From the NCBI GenBank assembly GCA_002081555.1, contig MZNV01002818.1, forward strand, positions 1 to 27,108: 27,108 bases of DNA, in the 5' to 3' direction. A program made the translations under genes and the position numbers. This document shows, one piece after another, positions 20,944 through 27,108 of the stretch. The notes under the pieces are model-generated. The model was not told the DNA's origin and did no database searches. It saw only the letters and a program-made list of their open reading frames with translations. Origin of the DNA: Protostelium mycophagum (Eukaryota; Evosea; Variosea; Protosteliida; Protosteliaceae). How positions within the stretch are numbered: the first letter of the stretch is position 1; each line of letters starts with the position of its first letter.

Positions 20944-21374
20944 ATGTTTGCCAAGATCGTCATTGCCGCCCTCCTTATTGCTGCCGGTAATACCATTTTT
21001 CGAAAATGTGATGTGAGTATCATATCTAAACCTATGCAGTTCTGGCCGTCGATGTCAACCCCTCTGGTGAATACGTTCGCACTGCCTGCAAGTGCAACTC
21101 TTTCTTGGCCAACTGTGACTCCTACTTTGACAAGGCCTACACCGCCACATACAATGGAACTCTTCAGATGACTCCCCACAACCCCAAGTACCAGCCCCCC
21201 ACTGGAACCTTCTCTCCCACAGACATCAAGGTCTCAGTGAAGGGAGTCGGAGCTTGCACAGGAGCATGGGCTGCTGCCACCCATGACGCCAACCTCAACT
21301 GTGTCTCTGCCCTCATCAGCAGCATCAAGTGTGACGTCACCTTCCACTGCAGCAGCGGACCCTGCTCCAACTAA
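20944..21374 (+). CDS. Small secreted protein, 125 residues
   Basis: Exons 20944-20986 and 21040-21374. The first exon ends inside the signal peptide (MFAKIVIAALLIAA then VLAVDV after the intron). The mature chain has about nine cysteines (ACKCNSFLANCDSYF, VGACTGAWAAATHDANLNC, IKCDVTFHCSSGPC) and two Thr/Pro-rich turns, so it is likely disulfide-bonded and extracellular. No family recognised. Codon use is strongly C-ending (ACC, TCC, CCC), which suggests high expression. AATAAA (21374-21379) shares one base with the stop TAA. Confidence 0.8.
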
Positions 21375-21548
21375 ATAAATGGTCTTTATTATTTGAATCT
21401 TTTAACAAAAGCTTTTGTTTTTCAGCGCTCAGAAGACGAATTTGCACCAGGACATCGAAGTGACAACCTTCAATTTGAGCATTGTAGACTGCATGGGTTA
21501 CGTAATATCTGTTCCAATGAGTGGCTCACTTTCAATTCACATAACAAT

Positions 21549-22465
21549 ATGGCAAATTGGTTCAAGAACTTATTTTTTGGGGATCCAAATGATCCCAGAC
21601 TACTTTCAGAAGACGAGAGATTCGCCAAAGATAGATCCTCTGATCTCACAAACAATCAAGTATAAGCAGACTTGCGTTTATCCTTAGCTGACGAGATTAG
21701 ATAGAGATAGCAGCACAGGCTCATGAGACAGTGGATAAAGCGTAAGATCCATCACATTCGTCACATACCTCTAAGCATCAAAACAGTCTTGCACAGTTTC
21801 AAAAATGTCTGGATGCATTTGAGAGCCGTCGTAGATTCCTCAATCAACAACAGCAGCTCTATCTCTTGACCCTTCGTACCATGGATCAAGAAGATGGACA
21901 TCACGAAGAGTCATCCTCTGACGAGGAAGAAGATCCAGAAAATGATCCCGTTTTGAAACCATATTTCGATTCAACATCAGATGAGGATGATTCTGAGACC
22001 ATAGAATTACAAAAGGACGAGTTCGAGATGGCCTCTTTGGACAAAATCACCAACGAAGACGGCGAAAATTACAAGCCAGAAGAGGATCTCTCCAAATTAA
22101 ATCTCAAAGTACCAGCTTCTGATATCAACAAGAAGAACAAATCCGAACAACAACTTCACGATGAGAAGATCAAGAGGGCACAATTAAAGAGGCTGCTCAA
22201 GAAGGACATTCCACACATGTTGAGACACATAGACAACCGGATCTTGCATTACAAAGTCCAGATCGAGCTTTTAGAGGAGAAACAAAACAGGCTGGGAGTA
22301 AACAGAACAGAAGCAGAGAAGAGACGTTTGGAGAATAAATACACACCCATCCAAAACTCGGGAACCGGTGAGCACATTGTCCATCATGATCACGTCCTGA
22401 TCATCATACAGCGGTCTGAAGAGGTTCATGTCGTTTGTATCATTTACGACGTCGACATTCTATAA
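21549..22465 (+). CDS. Acidic coiled-coil protein of unknown function
   Basis: Exons 21549-21659, 21701-21741, and 21787 onward. The protein begins MANWFKNLFFGDPNDPRLL, continues with a helical part (ETVDKALAQFQKCLDAFESR), then a very acidic, Ser-rich segment (ESSSDEEEDPENDP, DSTSDEDDSETIEL, likely CK2 sites), and a basic helical segment (KIKRAQLKRLLKKDIPHML, VQIELLEEKQNRLG). The 3' end is ambiguous: unspliced it reads to the stop at 22463-22465 (276 residues); a 44-nt GT-AG intron at 22368-22411 would end it at 22417-22419 (246 residues). I do not recognise a family. Confidence 0.65.
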
Positions 22466-22788
22466 CTGATTTTACAATCAAAAGATATAAATATTTCTGC
22501 ATGATTCGCACTGGATTTTGTTTTTCTTCGGTAATATATTTTTATGAGAGTGAGACACTGGTAACAGCTTTCCGACAATGCACTGCAAGATGAGACTGCC
22601 AATGTAACACGTTACAGATGATCAGTGATATCAATGAAGCAATCAACATTGGCAGAGTTCAGGTTCAGAAATAGTCTGTTATAATTGGAATTTTGGGGTG
22701 GCAACCACGACGTGTTTTCGTGTTTTTCTCGAGTTGTAGATACATTTTCTGTCTTTTCCTCCAACTTGACAGCATTGGGTTAGGAGAG
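22466..22788. other. Intergenic region with an inverted repeat, 323 bp
   Basis: Precedes the uridine kinase gene. It holds a perfect 9-bp inverted repeat, TGCCAATGT (22597-22605) and ACATTGGCA (22646-22654), whose loop contains a smaller GTAAC/GTTAC pair. Upstream open frame from 22693 joins the kinase frame but lacks family similarity. A TTGACAG at about 22767-22773 could be a 5' UTR acceptor. Confidence 0.45.
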
Positions 22789-24052
22789 ATGAACATCCAA
22801 GACAAGAAGCATGAAAACCGTCTTATTTCGTCCTCTTTACCGAATATTGGTATCTCCCACTATCACAATCATGAACAAGAACTGAATGTCAAATCAAAAT
22901 CTATCCCATTCGTCATTGCTGTAGCGGGAGGAACTGCATCAGGAAAGACCTCTGTGTGTGACATCATTGTCAGAGATCTTGGGCTTGATCAATCGAGAGT
23001 GGCTATCATATCACAGGACTGCTTCTATAAACCCCTGTCTGAGGCAGATCTGGCCAACGTGAAAGACTACAATTTTGACCATCCTGGTATGATGAGGAAA
23101 CGAGGGAGTTTTATCATGTATTTACTCGAACAGATGCCTTTGACTTTGATCTCATCGATGAGACTTTCAAGGACTTACATGAAGGAAAACCTATAAAGGT
23201 GAGTCCATCCTCTTCACAATATGGTGATCAAATTGACCGAGACAGGTACCCATCTACGATTACGTCACACATTCCCGCAGTACAGAAGTTACCAGTCTCT
23301 GCGCTATAGACGTCATCTTATTCGAAGGCATCCTCGTGTTTTATCAATCTCGATTGATGAAATACTTCAACATCAAGATTTTTGTGGACACAGACGCAGA
23401 CATCCGTCTCGCCAGAAGAAGTATGTTCATTTTGGTGCCAAAACCAAAATTTAAAATTCAAAATCGACAGTTTTAAGAGACATGAGGAGCAGGGGAAGAG
23501 ATCTGCAGTCTGTACTACAACAGTACCAGATCTTTGTGAAGCCTTCTTTCGATGAGTACGTCCTCCCAGTAAGTGCCATGCTGTCGCATCCAAAAGTTTA
23601 TTTTGCCTCTAAAATGTCCTTGTGCAAATCAGAAGTACACTTTAAACAAAAGAATAAATCCTCACCTGACATTCTCTGACACGTGTACAGACCAAAAAAA
23701 ATGCTGACGTCATCATACCCAGAGGGGCGGACAACGTGGTCGCCATAGACTTGCTCTTGCAACACATAAAGACAAAGTTGGCAGAGAAGGCCAGAAAGCC
23801 CGCTTTCAACAGCCAGCCGTCCCGTTTTGCCAGCCAAGTTGTAGATAGCAACATGAACGGTCAGTCTTTTAAATTTCAAAGATAACGGCCAGATTTATTT
23901 TGAAAATAAAGATGTTTTGGATTCGCGGTCAGATCGAGATTTAAAATTTGAAAATAACGGTCATAGATTCTCGAGAAAAGATCGTTTTGAAACCCATTGG
24001 CAGTGTCCCCAGCTCAGAAATGGACCAATTTGTCTTCGACGAGTTCCAATAA
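22789..24052 (+). CDS. Uridine-cytidine kinase
   Basis: Exons 22789-23086, 23134-23198, 23246-23420, 23471-23568, 23691-23859, 24018-24052; 840 nt, 279 residues, normal for the family. It phosphorylates uridine and cytidine to UMP and CMP in pyrimidine salvage. The P-loop GGTASGKT is at residues 47-54. Further landmarks: [18 protein letters not shown] joined to [17 protein letters not shown] (substrate binding), [12 protein letters not shown] (Walker B region), [14 protein letters not shown], and RDMRSRGRD with VLQQYQ (lid). [12 protein letters not shown] near the C-terminus is also typical. The last exon ([11 protein letters not shown]) was chosen because it is in phase and because AATAAA (24048-24053) covers the stop, the pattern of this genome. 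It converges with TFIIA, 49 bp away. Confidence 0.93.
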
Positions 24053-24101
24053 ATTTTCGCGCCTCTTTTCTCGATTCAAATTTCGAATTCGTCGTTTATT
24101 G

Positions 24102-25916
24102 TCACAGAAAGTTGATGGTGCCGGTGGCTTGTGAGAAGAGATAGTCTTTCCCTTTTAGTGTCATCATGCCGTCCTTCAGCACACATTTCCACCGATTTTT
24201 TATTCTGGTCGTCTGCAGTCTTTCAGTTTGAAATTCAAAACGCCACTTTGCGCGGGAAATAAACTGCAAGGGCAGAGCCCATATCAGTCTACAACTCTTC
24301 CATAACTCTGTGCAGTTGCCCGATTTTTTCTGTAGATAAGAATTTGCAGATGTTGTGAATCTGACCTGTGTCCACAGACAATGCACTTGATTATTAGTGA
24401 TCAGATCGTCATCCGGATCATCTAGATCAGACCCCAGCTCTTCTGGTATGTCGGCGTAAGGGTTCGGGTCCTCTGACTTTTTGGAGGGGTCGTCTGCCAG
24501 CATCAGGTCCGCACCCTCTTCAACGGGTGTGATGAATGGCATCACATTGTCCCCAAACACTTCATCATCTTGTGAGTCATCATCATCGTCTATACCATCT
24601 ACTTGTGGCAATTCTGAAAAACGTCAGTCTTAATGAATTTTTTGTGAAATTTCCAAAAATCACGGTCACACCAAATTGAAGACCAGTCTCACTCAAATAA
24701 AACAGTTTCATTCGATTAAAACATACCGAATTCAGTTCGAGACTTTTTGGTCACGTGCTCTTCGGGTACCTCATCTGTCCTTTGTTCGATTTTTTCCTCC
24801 AATATTATGGGACTGGGGGGGATTTGTGCGGGGGTGGAGGGGGCTGAGACCCCCGCAGCACCTTTTACTTTTAATTTTGAAAAAGACATGGTCTGTTTCT
24901 GTGCCTGCTCTTTGTCAATATTTTTCGTCGGATTTTTTTCGGGTAATTTTCATGTTTCCATTCGATTTTGTCAGGTGGATTTTAACGAGATTTTATGCGG
25001 TAATTATCGTGATTTTTTCAAAAGCACAAATGAAATTACGTTCCGTTTTCATTTGGTGGATTTAATATCTTTTGACTAAATGAAATTTGTACAAAGACGC
25101 CAGATTTTTGTGACACAAGTCTCTCTGAATTATTTAAAAAGGATCGTGATCTTGCTGCCTACCAAAAATGATGCCGGTCTGCCATCAGCAGTGAAAGTTG
25201 GCAGGAAATTTGGCTTCTGAGGATCATGAGTGTTGCATCGATCGACGTCATCAACACTCACCGCCTTCTTCACCGGTGTTTTAATCCTGTTGATCACTTT
25301 TAATTCTGATTTGGGTGCTGATCCCTCGAGTGCCGCTTTCGCTGAGGAAGATCAGAAGACATGTTGCAGAATTTTCTGTTCAACGGGCAAAGCCGGCTGA
25401 CGGCCTTACAAGATGAAATTGATAATCACACCACTTACGAAGGGATGATTCTGGTGTATGACTCGATCTCTTCGGCCTTCCCTTCTTCGCATTAAAATGG
25501 ACTTTCAAATCTGATATCTCATCTGTTGATTGCGGTTGAAAAGGTTGTAAGACACCAGTGGTCATCAATTTCCTCTCCCATCTCTTCGATCTATCAGTTC
25601 ATGATGTTAAAAGTCGAAAAACCTGCTGAAGATCTTCGATTACTGCCGATTCTATTTGACCGTCGAGTTCTTTGTCGATTTTGCCAATTACCATCTTCAT
25701 GATTTTCATATATGCTTCTGCAGCGTTAAATAATTTATCCTGAATCACGTCAGAAAGAAACCTCAATACAGGTGTATACCTCCATATTCAAAGCCACCAC
25801 AATCCTCAAAATACCTCTGCGGCTATCTCTTCTCGATCATCGACAATCTGATTCTCAATTTGGTCACGTGATATGGTTTGAGACCCAATCAATTGAGCTC
25901 TATGCGGAGATTTCAT
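24102..25916 (-). CDS. GTF2A1: Transcription factor IIA large subunit (alpha/beta)
   Basis: Eight exons (minus): 25916-25815, 25739-25623, 25583-25439, 25341-25262, 25216-25163, 24892-24727, 24613-24366, 24212-24102; 1023 nt, 340 residues (human 376). TFIIA binds TBP and stabilises it on promoters. The N-terminal helix region (EAYMKIMKMVIGKIDKEL, then IEDLQQ joined to RWERKLMTTGVL) is followed by a variable Pro-rich middle and an acidic segment, then the conserved C-terminus (IKNRWKCVLKDGMMTLKGKDYLFSQATG), which forms the beta-barrel with the small subunit. QVDGIDDD at the acidic segment matches the taspase-1 site that splits animal TFIIA into alpha and beta. The first exon is the least certain part. 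AATAAA begins 1 nt after the TGA stop. Divergent from HSP70. Confidence 0.9.
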
Positions 25917-26001
25917 TGAAATTTCGTAATATTAGAAAACTACGTCATCGTCACTTCTCACTTTCTGTCAATTTTCAACCAAATTTCTGAAAGGAAGAAG
26001 A

Positions 26002-26013
26002 GAAGGTTCCTTC
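26002..26013 (+). promoter_or_regulatory. Possible heat-shock element
   Basis: GAAGGTTCCTTC gives a GAA-nn-TTC pair, the core of an HSF site, about 50 bp upstream of the HSP70 ATG in the 142-bp space shared with TFIIA. One pair is weak evidence; GAAATTTC, common in introns here, would also score. Confidence 0.3.
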
Positions 26014-26058
26014 GCTGTGAGGACCATTTTTAAAGAGAACAACACACGCACATACACA

Positions 26059-27108
26059 ATGCCAGCAGCATCTATCGGTATTGACCTCGGCACAACATAC
26101 TCTTGCGTTGGAGTATGGCAAAATGACCGTGTCGAGATTATCGCCAACGACCAAGGAAACAGAACCACACCATCATACGTTGCTTTCACTGACAGCGACC
26201 GTCTCATCGGAGATGCCGCTAAGAACCAGGTATGTCCACCTCAGATGATCAAGATGGAGTGAGATCTGATGACTTTATAGGTTGCCATGAACCCTGAGAA
26301 CACCGTCTTCGACGCCAAGCGTTTGATCGGAAGAAAGTTTTCAGAGCAGGCCGTCAAGTCTGATATGGCTCACTGGTGAGTTGATCATTTTTTTTCTTCT
26401 GTTCATTTTCTGATGTCTTCCCAGGCCCTTCAAGGTCATCACCAAGGAGGCCGACAAGCCCATCATCCAAGTTCAATACAAGGGAGAGACAAAGACATTC
26501 ACACCAGAGGAGATCTCTTCTATGGTCCTCTTGAAGATGAAGGAGACCGCAGAGTCCTTCTTAGGAACCACCGTCACAGAAGCCGTCGTCACCGTTCCCG
26601 CCTACTTCAACGACTCTCAAAGACAAGCCACAAAGGATGCCGGAGTCATCTCCGGACTCCAAGTCAAACGTATCATCAACGAACCCACCGCTGCCGCCAT
26701 CGCTTACGGTCTGGACAAGCGTGGAAAGGAGCAGAACATTCTCATCTTTGACCTTGGAGGTGGTACCTTCGACGTATCCCTTCTCACCATCGACGACGGA
26801 ATTTTCGAGGTGAAGGCCACCGCTGGAGACACTCACTTGGGAGGAGAGGATTTTGACAACAGAATGGTCAACCACTTTGTACAAGAATTCAAGAGAAAGC
26901 ACGGAAAGGACATCACCGGAAACGCCCGTGCTCTCAGAAGACTCCGCACCACTTGTGAGCGCGCCAAGAGATCTCTGTCTTCACAGACCCAAGCCTCTGT
27001 CGAAATCGACTCTCTCTTTGACGGAGTCGACTTTTACACCTCTGTTACCCGTGCCCGTTTTGAGGAGCTCAACCAAGACCTCTTCAGAAAGTGCCTTGCC
27101 CCCGTCGA
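26059..27108 (+). CDS. Cytosolic HSP70 (5' part, cut by window end)
   Basis: Exons 26059-26229, 26281-26375, 26425-27108 (continues beyond the window); 316 residues seen. It is the ATPase half of the Hsp70 chaperone, which folds and remodels client proteins. Landmarks: [14 protein letters not shown] (phosphate loop 1), [74 protein letters not shown] (phosphate loop 2), [10 protein letters not shown], and [12 protein letters not shown] at the window edge. There is no transit or signal peptide, so it is the cytosolic/nuclear class (HSPA1/8, Ssa). Two introns interrupt it, unlike stress-induced animal HSP70 genes, which are usually intronless. Codon use strongly favours C-ending codons, as in a highly expressed gene. 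Confidence 0.97.

Noticed and set aside
25905-25925. GAAATTTC box near HSP70 as a heat-shock element
   Set aside because: The same box is common in introns across the window, so it is not specific evidence for heat-shock control.
1-27108. CRISPR arrays, tRNA or rRNA genes, bacterial operons
   Set aside because: No regularly spaced direct repeats with unique spacers, no tRNA-like A/B box cloverleaf or rRNA sequence recognised, and the genes are intron-rich and eukaryotic.

Overview
The window is eukaryotic nuclear DNA from a small, gene-dense genome. Nearly every gene is cut by short GT-AG introns, mostly 35-50 nt, and the products are purely eukaryotic: SmD3, the TFIIA large subunit, the U3 processome protein UTP4, a HIP1/Sla2 endocytic adaptor, the KEOPS subunit TPRKB/Cgi121 and cytosolic HSP70. 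The lineage cannot be fixed from sequence alone. A lone SH2 protein and a BTB-TLDc protein fit an amoeba or a unicellular relative of animals. A bZIP factor with a plant TGA/DOG1-like C-terminal half argues against an ordinary animal. I would call it an unplaced microbial eukaryote.

Layout. 1-870: two families of direct repeats and a broken repeat-coding ORF (-). 1149-3378 (+): a 5-hmdU DNA kinase helical-domain protein, apparently continuing into a chromodomain. 3438-4683 (-): BTB/T1-TLDc protein. 4923-7606 (-): UTP4. 8259-9036 (+): small secreted protein. 9227-9872 (+): TPRKB/Cgi121. 9873-10598: intergenic DNA with strong hairpins. 10599-11085 (+): stand-alone SH2 protein. 11150-11485 (-): cysteine-rich secreted protein. 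12143-14636 (-): TGA-like bZIP factor. 15150-19983 (+): 22-exon HIP1/Sla2 homologue. 20045-20577 (-): SmD3. 20944-21374 (+): small secreted protein. 21549-22465 (+): acidic coiled-coil protein of unknown function. 22789-24052 (+): uridine-cytidine kinase. 24102-25916 (-): TFIIA alpha/beta. 26059-27108 (+): HSP70, cut by the window edge.

Most genes are housekeeping and do not form one pathway. The arrangement is compact: convergent ends lie about 60 nt apart (3378/3438, 11085/11150, 19983/20045, 24052/24102), and divergent starts share short promoters (25916/26059, 14636/15150, 20577/20944). In eight well-supported genes the stop codon overlaps an AATAAA signal or lies a base or two from it, so 3' UTRs must be very short. 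Reading frames were rebuilt by hand; the exon phases of each full model add up to a whole number of codons, which supports the splice choices.

The most notable items are the DNA-hypermodification-type domain joined to a chromodomain, a family of small GCGGC-NNN-GCCGC hairpins seen only in the longer introns, the TGA-like bZIP with glutamine where the basic region normally has asparagine, and the fused stop/poly(A) signals.
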